Origin: CAXMST01 sp963790085
GTDB taxonomy: Bacteria > Actinomycetota > Thermoleophilia > Solirubrobacterales > 70-9
Assembly (NCBI GenBank): GCA_963790085.1
Contig: CAWBNH010000006.1
Span: 310,001-374,000 of the forward strand
Length of the DNA stretch: 64,000 bases
Direction of reading: 5' to 3'
Below the pieces are notes generated by a model. It did no database searches. It was not told the origin of the DNA and saw only the letters and a list, made by a program, of their open reading frames with translations. The position numbers were made by a program, and so were the translations under genes. The stretch's first letter is position 1. Each line of letters starts with the position of its first letter. This document shows, one piece after another, positions 45,384 through 53,193 of this stretch.

Positions 45384-46520
45384 CTGCCAACCACGAGCTC
45401 CCCCAGAACGCTGCAGCGCGACGACTTCGACCTGCTGCTCGAGGCGATCCGGGCGGCCGGCTATGAGGTGATCGGTCCGCGGGTGGCATCCGGGGCGATC
45501 GAGCTCGGCCCGATCGCCCGCGCTGCCGAGTTGCCGATCGGGGTCACCGAGCAGCAGGACGGCGGCACGTACGCGCTCAGCGATCGTGGCGATCGGGCGT
45601 TGTTCGGCTTCTCGACCGGGCCGCAATCGTGGAAGCGCTACCTCCACCCCCCGGTCCTGAGCCTGTGGAGATCGCGTCGCGACGCCGACGGGCGTCTGGA
45701 GATCGAGGCGGAGCCGCAGGACGCTCCCCGGCGCGCCTTCCTGGGAGTGCGCTCCTGCGACCTGCACGCGATCGCCGCCCTCGACGACGCGCTCCTTTCG
45801 ATCGAGCATCCCGACGACGGCTACCGGGCGCGGCGCGAGTCCACCTTGATCGTCGCCCTCAACTGCAGCACCGCCGGCGGCACCTGCTTCTGCGTCTCGA
45901 CCGGAACCGGGCCGCGGGCCAGGTCCGGCTACGACCTGGCGCTGACCGAGGTGACCGACGGTGACGCCCACTACTTCGTGATCGCCGCCGAGAGCGAGGA
46001 GGGCGAACTAATCCTGGCAGCCCTGCCGACGGCCGAGGCAAGCGAGCAGGAGCTCGCGGGAGCCGAGCGCGTGGTCGCGGGCACGGCGGCGAGCATGGGT
46101 CGTGAGCTCGAGACCGACGGGCTCGCCGAGCTGCTCGGCCGGAATCTCGAGCATCCTCGCTGGGGGGAGGTTGCCGATCGATGCCTGAGCTGCGGCAACT
46201 GCACCAGCGTCTGCCCGACCTGCTTCTGCACCGACGTCGAGGACACGGTCGACCTCACCGGCGAGACGGCCGAGCACCGTCGCCGCTGGGACTCGTGCTT
46301 CACCCTCGACTTCTCCCATCTACACGACGGCAGCGTGCGCCAATCGGTGGGCTCGCGATACCGGCAGTGGATGACCCACAAGCTCTCGACCTGGAACGAG
46401 CAGTTCGATCACAGCTCTGGCTGCGTCGGCTGCGGGCGTTGCATAACGTGGTGCCCAGTGGCGATCGACATCACCGAGGAGGCGGCAGCAATCCGCGCGA
46501 CCGACGGGGCAAGAACATGA
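45384..46520 (+). CDS. hyhB: Hydrogenase beta subunit, 4Fe-4S dicluster protein
   Basis: About 378 residues. Two ferredoxin-type cysteine clusters near the C-terminus, CLSCGNCTSVCPTCFC and CVGCGRCITWCP, carry electrons between the FAD subunit and the hydrogenase module, as in HydB/HyhB of sulfhydrogenases. The N-terminus TLQRDDFDLLLEAIRAAGY is typical. The start is unclear: GGAGAGAG at 45372 stands at correct distance from a CTG (45384) in frame; the only other upstream codon is TTG at 45306, inside the -35-like box. The stop overlaps the next gene as ATGA. Confidence 0.88.
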   Translation: MPTTSSPRTLQRDDFDLLLEAIRAAGYEVIGPRVASGAIELGPIARAAELPIGVTEQQDGGTYALSDRGDRALFGFSTGPQSWKRYLHPPVLSLWRSRRDADGRLEIEAEPQDAPRRAFLGVRSCDLHAIAALDDALLSIEHPDDGYRARRESTLIVALNCSTAGGTCFCVSTGTGPRARSGYDLALTEVTDGDAHYFVIAAESEEGELILAALPTAEASEQELAGAERVVAGTAASMGRELETDGLAELLGRNLEHPRWGEVADRCLSCGNCTSVCPTCFCTDVEDTVDLTGETAEHRRRWDSCFTLDFSHLHDGSVRQSVGSRYRQWMTHKLSTWNEQFDHSSGCVGCGRCITWCPVAIDITEEAAAIRATDGART

Positions 46521-47011
46521 GAGAGATCAGCGAGCTGCTCGAGGAGATCGAGGTCCTGCAGGGGCTCGAACCGGCGGACCGCGACCTGGTCGCCGGCTGC
46601 GGAGTAAACGCGGTCTTCGGCGACGGCGACTACCTGATTCGGGAGGGCGAGCCCGCCACCACCTTCTTCGCGATCCGGCACGGCACGGCCGCGGTCGAGA
46701 TCGCGACCCGCTCGGGGTCGCCGCTGGTGATCGAGACCCTGCACCAGGGGGACGTGGTCGGCTGGTCGTGGCTGTTCGAGCCTCACCGGAGCCGCTTCGA
46801 CGTCAGGGCGGTCGGTGATCTCCGGGCGATCGCCTTCGACGGTGCCTGCCTGCGCGGCAAGTGCGAAGCCGATCACGATCTCGGCTTCGAGCTGATGGGC
46901 CGCTTCGCACGGCTGATCTGCGAGCGCCTACAGACGACGAGGCTGCGGCTGCTCGACGTGTACGGAAGCCCGGTGGGAGGGGCCGTGGGCGCCGGGGGCG
47001 GGGACCCTTGA
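46517..47011 (+). CDS. Cyclic-nucleotide-binding-domain protein in hydrogenase operon
   Basis: A protein of 164 residues that is one cNMP/Crp-like beta-barrel: DYLIREGEPATTFFAIRHGTAAVEI, then LHQGDVVGWSWLFEPHRSRFDVRAVGD and a closing helix (FARLICERLQTTRL). No DNA-binding domain follows. The phosphate-binding cassette is not the canonical GE...RxA, so the ligand may differ from cAMP. It overlaps both neighbours (ATGA and TTGA), hence is made in fixed ratio with the hydrogenase subunits. It may be a regulatory or structural partner of the enzyme. Confidence 0.85.
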   Translation: MREISELLEEIEVLQGLEPADRDLVAGCGVNAVFGDGDYLIREGEPATTFFAIRHGTAAVEIATRSGSPLVIETLHQGDVVGWSWLFEPHRSRFDVRAVGDLRAIAFDGACLRGKCEADHDLGFELMGRFARLICERLQTTRLRLLDVYGSPVGGAVGAGGGDP

Positions 47012-47829
47012 CGGCGCTGATCCCGTCGCCCTACAGGGTGGCCGCCAGCCGCGAGGAGACCGACGACACCCAGACGCTGGAGCTCGTGCCGGTGGAGGGC
47101 GAGCGCATCCCCTACGAACCGGGCCAGTTCACGATGATCTACGGCTTCGGGGCGGGCGAGGTGCCGATCTCGATCAGCGGCGACCCTGGAGTCGCGGGGA
47201 CCCTCGTCCACACCGTGCGGGCAGTCGGCCCGACCACCGAGATGCTCTGCGCACTCTCGGTCGGTGACGAGGTCGGAATCCGTGGCCCCTACGGGCGCGG
47301 CTGGCCCGGCCCCGAGCGCGACGGGGACGACCTCGTCCTGGTGGCCGGCGGCCTCGGCCTGGCGCCGCTGCGGCCGGCGATCTACCGCGCCCTCGCCGAG
47401 CGGGAGCGGTTCCAGCGCCTGGTCCTTCTCTACGGCGGACGCGAGCCGGACCAGCTGCTGTTCCGCGACGAGCTCGAGGAGTGGGCCGACGGCGAGCAGA
47501 TCGAGTGTGAGGTGATCGTCGACGCCGCCCGCCCCGGTTGGCGGGGCCGGGTGGGGGTCGTCCCGAGCCTGATCGAGCGGCTCGACCTGGAGCCGGAGCG
47601 CACGACCGCCCTCGTCTGCGGACCTGAGGTGATGATGCGCTACGCCGCTGCGGCGCTGCTCGAGCGCGGGATCGCCCCGCGGCGCCTGCACCTCTCGATG
47701 GAGCGCAACATGCGCTGCGCCGTCGGCCACTGCGGCCACTGCCAGTGGGGAAGCTCGTTCATCTGCCGGGACGGTCCGGTGCTCGACTGGGCAACCGTCG
47801 GCCCGCGAATCGGGGTGCGGGAACTGTGA
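47008..47829 (+). CDS. hyhG: Hydrogenase gamma subunit, FAD/NAD(P)-binding
   Basis: A protein of 273 residues of the ferredoxin-NADP reductase-like family. The FAD site is in YEPGQFTMIYGFGAGEVPISISG, the NAD(P) site in VLVAGGLGLAPLRPAIY, and LVCGPEVMMRYAAAAL follows. The C-terminal MERNMRCAVGHCGHCQWG binds a 2Fe-2S cluster, as in HydG/PyrK-type proteins. TTG at 47008 overlaps the previous stop (TTGA) and its TGA overlaps the small subunit GTG. It passes electrons between NAD(P)H and the beta subunit. Confidence 0.92.
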   Translation: MTALIPSPYRVAASREETDDTQTLELVPVEGERIPYEPGQFTMIYGFGAGEVPISISGDPGVAGTLVHTVRAVGPTTEMLCALSVGDEVGIRGPYGRGWPGPERDGDDLVLVAGGLGLAPLRPAIYRALAERERFQRLVLLYGGREPDQLLFRDELEEWADGEQIECEVIVDAARPGWRGRVGVVPSLIERLDLEPERTTALVCGPEVMMRYAAAALLERGIAPRRLHLSMERNMRCAVGHCGHCQWGSSFICRDGPVLDWATVGPRIGVREL

Positions 47830-48626
47830 GAGAGCGCCCGAGGCCAAAGCTGGCCGTCTGGAAGTTCACCTCCTGCGACGGCTGCCAGCTTCAGATCCTC
47901 AACCTCGAGGATGAGCTGCTGGTGCTCGCCGATGCGGTCGAGATCGCCCACTTCACCGAGGCAACCCGGGGAACGCTCGACGGGCCCTACGAGATCTCGA
48001 TCGTCGAGGGATCGATCTCGACGCCGGAGGAGGTCGAGCGGATTCGTGCGATCCGCGACGCGTCCTCGACCTTGATCGCGATCGGCGCCTGCGCGAACGC
48101 CGGCGGGATTCAGGCGCTGCGCAACTTCGCAAGGCTCGATCAGACCCTGTCCGCCGTCTACGCGACGCCCGAATACGTCTCCGCGCTGGAGAGCTCACTG
48201 CCGATCAGCTCGGAGGTCGAGGTCGACTTCGAGCTTCAGGGTTGCCCGCCCGACCCCGCACAGCTGCTCGAGGTGCTGGGCGCCTACCTCGAGGACCGGC
48301 GGCCGCGGATCAGCTCCCGCTCGGTCTGCATGGAGTGCAAGGAGAGAGGCAACACCTGCGTGATGGTCGCAGGCGGCACGCCCTGTCTGGGTCCGATCAC
48401 GCACGCGGGCTGCGGCGCGATCTGTCCGGCCTATGCACGCGGCTGCTACGGCTGCTTCGGCCCCAAGGAGACCCCGAACCCGCCGTCGCTGAGCGCCTGG
48501 TGGGGGCGTCTCGGTGTCTCCGATGCGGACCTCGAGAGCGCCTACAGGCACATCAACGGCTTCGCACCCGAGTTCGCCGACGAGGCGGCGGCGATCGCCG
48601 GCCGCGACCGGGAGGGTCAGACATGA
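47826..48626 (+). CDS. hyhS: [NiFe] hydrogenase small subunit, group 3b-like
   Basis: A protein of 266 residues. The proximal cluster cysteines are in FTSCDGCQLQILNLEDEL and GACANAGGIQALRNF; a second cluster is supplied by CMECKERGNTCVMVAGGTPCLGP with CGAICPAYARGCYGCFGP. There is no twin-arginine signal, so the enzyme is cytoplasmic. The short length and cysteine layout match the cytosolic NAD(P)-linked group 3b. GTG at 47826 is coupled to hyhG. Confidence 0.93.
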   Translation: MRERPRPKLAVWKFTSCDGCQLQILNLEDELLVLADAVEIAHFTEATRGTLDGPYEISIVEGSISTPEEVERIRAIRDASSTLIAIGACANAGGIQALRNFARLDQTLSAVYATPEYVSALESSLPISSEVEVDFELQGCPPDPAQLLEVLGAYLEDRRPRISSRSVCMECKERGNTCVMVAGGTPCLGPITHAGCGAICPAYARGCYGCFGPKETPNPPSLSAWWGRLGVSDADLESAYRHINGFAPEFADEAAAIAGRDREGQT

Positions 48627-49927
48627 GCGGCGACAACGGCGAGCGCACGATCAGCGTCGGCGAGCTGGCCCGGGTCGAGGGTGAGGGGGCGCTCCACGTC
48701 CGGATTCGCGGCGACCGCGTCGAGGACGTGCGGCTCGAGATCTTCGAGCCGCCGCGATTCTTCGAGGCGCTGCTGCAGGGCCGACCCGCGGCGGACGCGC
48801 CGGACATCACCTCGCGGATCTGCGGGATCTGCCCGATCGCCTACCAGGTGAGCGCCTGCGCGGCCGTCGAGGACGCGCTCGGGATCGAGATCGACGAGCG
48901 CGCTCGGGCGCTTCGGCGCCTGATCTACTGCGGCGAGTGGCTCGAGAGCCATTCCCTGCACGTCTTCATGCTGCACGCGCCCGACTTCCTCGGCTACGAG
49001 GGAGCGATCGAGATGGCCCGCGACGGGCACGAGCAGCTGTTCCAGCGCGGCCTCCTGATCAAGCGGGCGGGCAACGAGCTGATGGCATTGGTCGGCGGGC
49101 GATCGGTCCACCCCGTCAACCTGCGCGTCGGTGGGTTTCACCGCTCGCTCCGAGCCGAGGAGCTGCGAGGGGTCACCGAGACCCTGCGCCGCGCCCGCGA
49201 CGAGCTGGTCGAGGCCGTTGCCTGGGCCGGCGGGCTGCCGTTCCCCGACCGCGAGTTGGAGACCGAGTACGCGTCGCTGCGAACCGAGGACGACTACCCG
49301 ATGGAGCGGGGCGAGCTCTACTCCAGCGCCGGCGATCCGATCGGCCCCGATCGCTTCGAGGACGACTACCTCGAGTCCCACGTGAGCCACTCGACCGCCC
49401 TGCACTCGAGGCACCGGGAACGCGGCAACTACATCGTCGGCCCGATCGCCCGCTACAGCCTCAACTTCGACCTGCTGCCGGCGCCGATCGCCGATGCCGC
49501 CCGCTCGGCAGGCCTCGGGCCGATCTGCCGCAATCCGTTCCAGAGCATCGTCGTCCGCTGCGTCGAGATGCTCTACGCCGCCGACGAGGCGCTACGCCTG
49601 ATCGACGCCTACGAGCCACCGCCCCCGGCCCCGCCGCTGGAGCCGCGAGTCGCGGCGGGAAGCGGCTGGAGCGAGGCCCCCCGGGGCATGCTCTGGCATC
49701 GATACGAGCTCGACGCCGACGGGCGGATCAGCAAGGCGCGGATCGTCCCGCCGACCTCCCAGAACCAGGCCGCGATCGAGGACGATCTCAGCGGCCTCGT
49801 GCAGGCCAGCCTCGACCTGCCGGACGACGATCTGCAGTGGCGCTGCGAGCAGGCGGTCCGCAACTACGACCCCTGCATCTCCTGCTCGACCCACTTCCTG
49901 CGAATGGAGATCGACCGGCGTGACTGA
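48623..49927 (+). CDS. hyhL: [NiFe] hydrogenase large subunit, group 3b-like
   Basis: A protein of 434 residues. Ni-Fe site ligands are at both ends: RICGICPIAYQVSAC (L1) and DPCISCSTH (L2), ten residues before the stop. The tail FLRMEIDRRD after the histidine is the peptide that the maturation protease, encoded immediately downstream, should remove. GELARVEGEGALHVRI opens the protein. Group 3b enzymes oxidise H2 with NADP or evolve H2 under reducing conditions, and are common in mycobacteria and soil actinobacteria. Confidence 0.95.
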   Translation: MSGDNGERTISVGELARVEGEGALHVRIRGDRVEDVRLEIFEPPRFFEALLQGRPAADAPDITSRICGICPIAYQVSACAAVEDALGIEIDERARALRRLIYCGEWLESHSLHVFMLHAPDFLGYEGAIEMARDGHEQLFQRGLLIKRAGNELMALVGGRSVHPVNLRVGGFHRSLRAEELRGVTETLRRARDELVEAVAWAGGLPFPDRELETEYASLRTEDDYPMERGELYSSAGDPIGPDRFEDDYLESHVSHSTALHSRHRERGNYIVGPIARYSLNFDLLPAPIADAARSAGLGPICRNPFQSIVVRCVEMLYAADEALRLIDAYEPPPPAPPLEPRVAAGSGWSEAPRGMLWHRYELDADGRISKARIVPPTSQNQAAIEDDLSGLVQASLDLPDDDLQWRCEQAVRNYDPCISCSTHFLRMEIDRRD

Positions 49928-52900
49928 GCCGCAGATGATCATCGGGCTCGGCAACGAGATGCGGGGCGACGACGGCGCCGGCCTCCGCGTCGTCGATCTG
50001 CTCACCGATCGCGGGTTCGATGCGACCCGCTTCGACGGCGAGCCGATCTCCCTGCTCGATCTCTGGCCGGGGTCCGATCGGGTCCTGGTGATCGACGCGG
50101 TCTCGGGCTCGAGGCCGGGCAGGATAAGCCGCCTGCTGCCGAGCGCAGACGACCTACCCGTCGTGCTCGCCCCGGGCTCCTCGCACCTGGTCGGGCTCGC
50201 CGAGGTGATCGAGCTGGGATCGCAGCTCGACCTGCTGCCCGCCCGGCTCGAGCTGATCGGAATCGAGGGCACCGAGTTCGCCCTCGGCCGGCCGCTCTCG
50301 GCGGCCGTCGAGGCGGCCTGCGAGACGGTGGCGGCAACGATCATCGCCGAGCTCGAGTTAGCGGGTCCGCCGGGCGCAGCGGCGGGGGTCGGCGCGCGGG
50401 GTACCACGATGACGGCCGATCGCCCGACGCGCTGGGTCCACGCCTTCTCGTCGGGCGACGGCTCGATGGGCAGCCTGCTGGGCAACAAGGGAGCGAACCT
50501 GGCGGAGATGGTCCGGGTCCTGGGGCCCGAGATGGTGCCGGGCGGCTTCATCGTCAACACCGCAGCCTGCGTCGAGTACATGCGGACCGGGACCGTGCCC
50601 GACGGTCTCGACCAGCAGATCGATGCCGAGCTCGCGGAGCTCGAACGCGCCTCCGGAAAGGGCTTCGGCGACCCCTCCGACCCGCTGCTGCTCTCGGTTC
50701 GATCCGGCGCGCCGGTGTCGATGCCGGGAATGCTCGACACGATCCTCAACCTCGGCCTTAACCGGCTCAGCCTCGCCGGCCTCGCGGAGATCAGCGGCGA
50801 GCCCCGATTCGCGCTCGACTCCCGCCGGCGGCTCGTCCAGATGTTCGGCGAAGTCGTCCGCGGCGTTCCGGCGGACGCCTTCGAGCGGGCGCTGACGGAG
50901 GCCCGCGAGCGGGCCGGGGTCGCCGTTGACAGCGAGCTCAGCGCCGAGGCGCTCGAGGGGCTGATCGAGGAGTTCCTCGGGCTGGTCGCCGACGCGACCG
51001 GCGATCCCTTCCCCGAGGACCCCCGGGAGCAGCTGCGGGAGGCGCTGATCGCGGTCTTCGACTCGTGGCGGAACGAGCGAGCGGTCACCTACCGGAGGCT
51101 GAACGGGATCCCCGACGAGCTCGGGACCGCGGTCGTCGTGCAGCGGATGGTCTTCGGGAACCTCAGCTCGGGCTCGGGCTCGGGGGTCGCCTTCAGCCGC
51201 AATCCGACCACCGGCGAGGCCGTTCCGGACGGCGACTACCTCGACGGGGCCCAGGGCGAGGACGTGGTCGCGGGCGTGCGGAACACCGAGGACCTCGGGG
51301 GGGTGAGGCGGCGGATGCCGGAGATCCACGCCGAGCTGCTCGCGAGCCTGGCGAAGCTCGAGCGCCACTTCGAGAACATCCAGGACATCGAGTTCACGAT
51401 CGAGCGGGGCCACCTCTTCATCCTGCAGACCCGCAACGCGAAGCGCCACGCCCGGGCCGCGGTGCGGTTCGCGGTCGACTCGGTCGAAGAGGGCCTGCTC
51501 GACCGCGCGGGCGCGCTGCAGACGATCGATCCGGCCGCGCTCGAAGCGCTGATGCACCCGTCGATCGCGCCGGGGAGCGAGTACCAGGAGATCGCTCACG
51601 GGGTCGGCGCCTCCCCGGGCGCCGCGCGCGGGGCGATCGCCTTCACCGCGGAGCAGGCGATCGCGAAGGCCGCCGAGGGCGTCGACACGATCCTCGTCCG
51701 GACCTTCACGTCGGCCGACGACGTCGGCGGCTTCAACGCGGCACGCGGCATCGTCACCTCGCATGGGGGCAAGTCGTCGCATGCCGCGATCGTCGCCCGC
51801 GCGATGGGCCGGCCCTGCGTCTGTGGCGCTGCCGAGCTCGAGATCGACGCCGAAGCCGGGGTGGTCCGGGCCGGCGGGCTCGAGCTGGCGGCGGGGGCCG
51901 AGATCACGATCGACGGCACCTCCGGAGCGATCACGGCCGATGAGGTCCCCCTGCTCACCCCCGAGCTGGATCCCGCCTTCGCGACGGTGCTCGAATGGAG
52001 CGATTCGATCCGCCGGCTCGAGGTCCGGGCGAATGCCGATACCGCCGCCGACGCGGCCCAGGCGCGTCAGCTCGGCGCCCAGGGGATCGGGCTCTGCAGG
52101 ACCGAGCACATGTTCTTCGGAGACGGACGCGAGGCCCTGGTCCGCGAGATGTTCATCGCCGGCGAGCTCTGGCGACGGGAGCGCACGCCCGCGAGCAGGC
52201 AGCGCTTCGTCGATGCGCTCGCACGCCTCGAAGGGCTCCAGCGCGACGACTTCGCGGAGCTGTTCGGCGAGATGCGCGGCCTGCCGGTGACGATCCGCCT
52301 GCTCGACCCGCCGATGCACGAGTTCCTCGACCTGAACGCGCTCGAGCGTGACCTCGCCGACGCCCGGGCCGCGGGCGAGGAGGCGGTCGCGCTCGCGAGC
52401 GAGGGGCTCGAGGTCGCCACCGCGGCGCTGGAGACGAACCCGATGCTCGGATCACGAGGGGTGCGGCTCGGTCTGCTGCTGCCGGAGCTGTACGGGATGC
52501 AGGTGCGGGCGATCGTCGACGCGGCCGCCGCCGTCGGCGCCGACGGCGAGCCTCCCGAGGTCGAGATCATGGTCCCGCTGGTCGCGTTCGCAAGCGAGTT
52601 CGAGGAGATGCGGGCCCGAATCGAGGAGATCGTCGCATCCGAGGCCGAGGCCGAGGTCGGGCGATCGGCGCCGAGCTACGCGATCGGCACGATGATCGAG
52701 CTCCCACGCGCCTGCTTGACGGCCGGCGCGATATCGGCCCACGCCGACTTCCTCAGCTTCGGCACGAACGACCTCACGCAGACGGCTCTCGGCTTCTCCC
52801 GCGACGACGCGGAGCGCGAGTTGATCCCGCTGTACCTGGAGCGCGGCCTGCTGCCCCGGAGCCCGTTCGAGAGCCTCGATGTCGAGGGTGTCGGCGAGCT

Positions 52901-53102
52901 GGTCAGGCTCGCCGCCGATCGCGGCAGGGCGAGCCGGCCCGAGTTGCGGCTCGGGGTCTGCGGCGAGCACGGCGGCGATCCCGCGAGCATCGCCTTCTTC
53001 GATGCGATCGGCCTCGACTACGTCAGCTGCTCGCCGTTTCGGATCCCGATCGCGAGGGTCGCCGCCGCGCAGGCCGCGGTCGGCGCCGAGAGCGAGCGGT
53101 GA
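49920..53102 (+). CDS. ppdK: Hydrogenase maturation protease fused to pyruvate phosphate dikinase
   Basis: One frame of 1060 residues holds two proteins. Residues 1-145 are a HycI/HyaD-type endopeptidase: IIGLGNEMRGDDGAGLRV, VLVIDAVSGSR and APGSSHLVGLAEV give the nickel-binding Glu, Asp and His. After a glycine/alanine linker (GPPGAAAGVGARGTT) comes a complete dikinase from MTADRPTRWVHAF: SVRSGAPVSMPGM in the ATP-grasp part, phosphohistidine loop TSHGGKSSHAAIVARA and catalytic cysteine GVCGEHGGDPAS. An internal ATG at 50409 could also start a separate 897-residue dikinase. The GTG start overlaps hyhL by eight bases. No stop separates the parts. Confidence 0.85.
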   Translation: MTEPQMIIGLGNEMRGDDGAGLRVVDLLTDRGFDATRFDGEPISLLDLWPGSDRVLVIDAVSGSRPGRISRLLPSADDLPVVLAPGSSHLVGLAEVIELGSQLDLLPARLELIGIEGTEFALGRPLSAAVEAACETVAATIIAELELAGPPGAAAGVGARGTTMTADRPTRWVHAFSSGDGSMGSLLGNKGANLAEMVRVLGPEMVPGGFIVNTAACVEYMRTGTVPDGLDQQIDAELAELERASGKGFGDPSDPLLLSVRSGAPVSMPGMLDTILNLGLNRLSLAGLAEISGEPRFALDSRRRLVQMFGEVVRGVPADAFERALTEARERAGVAVDSELSAEALEGLIEEFLGLVADATGDPFPEDPREQLREALIAVFDSWRNERAVTYRRLNGIPDELGTAVVVQRMVFGNLSSGSGSGVAFSRNPTTGEAVPDGDYLDGAQGEDVVAGVRNTEDLGGVRRRMPEIHAELLASLAKLERHFENIQDIEFTIERGHLFILQTRNAKRHARAAVRFAVDSVEEGLLDRAGALQTIDPAALEALMHPSIAPGSEYQEIAHGVGASPGAARGAIAFTAEQAIAKAAEGVDTILVRTFTSADDVGGFNAARGIVTSHGGKSSHAAIVARAMGRPCVCGAAELEIDAEAGVVRAGGLELAAGAEITIDGTSGAITADEVPLLTPELDPAFATVLEWSDSIRRLEVRANADTAADAAQARQLGAQGIGLCRTEHMFFGDGREALVREMFIAGELWRRERTPASRQRFVDALARLEGLQRDDFAELFGEMRGLPVTIRLLDPPMHEFLDLNALERDLADARAAGEEAVALASEGLEVATAALETNPMLGSRGVRLGLLLPELYGMQVRAIVDAAAAVGADGEPPEVEIMVPLVAFASEFEEMRARIEEIVASEAEAEVGRSAPSYAIGTMIELPRACLTAGAISAHADFLSFGTNDLTQTALGFSRDDAERELIPLYLERGLLPRSPFESLDVEGVGELVRLAADRGRASRPELRLGVCGEHGGDPASIAFFDAIGLDYVSCSPFRIPIARVAAAQAAVGAESER

Positions 53103-53178
53103 CGCCGGCGGACGCCTCCGTTGTTTCTACTGCCGCTCCCCCGTGCTCAGCGCGGAGGCCCCGCAAGCGGTTATCCCA

Positions 53179-53184
53179 TAGCGT
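53179..53184 (+). promoter_or_regulatory. -10-like TAGCGT before wax synthase gene
   Basis: TAGCGT is nine bases before the GTG at 53194 and one base before an out-of-frame ATG at 53186, which opens a 10-codon reading frame ending at 53218. Confidence 0.35.
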
Positions 53185-53193
53185 CATGACCTC

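Noticed and set aside
50358..52319. 653-codon frame antisense to the PPDK
   Set aside because: Antisense shadow in the high-GC third-position register; no domain, no start signal.
43728..53193. DosR-box-like palindromes upstream of USP, hydrogenase and wax synthase genes
   Set aside because: I looked for GGGACT/AGTCCC-type half sites; only single fragments such as GGTCCC near 45290 occur, with no symmetric partner.
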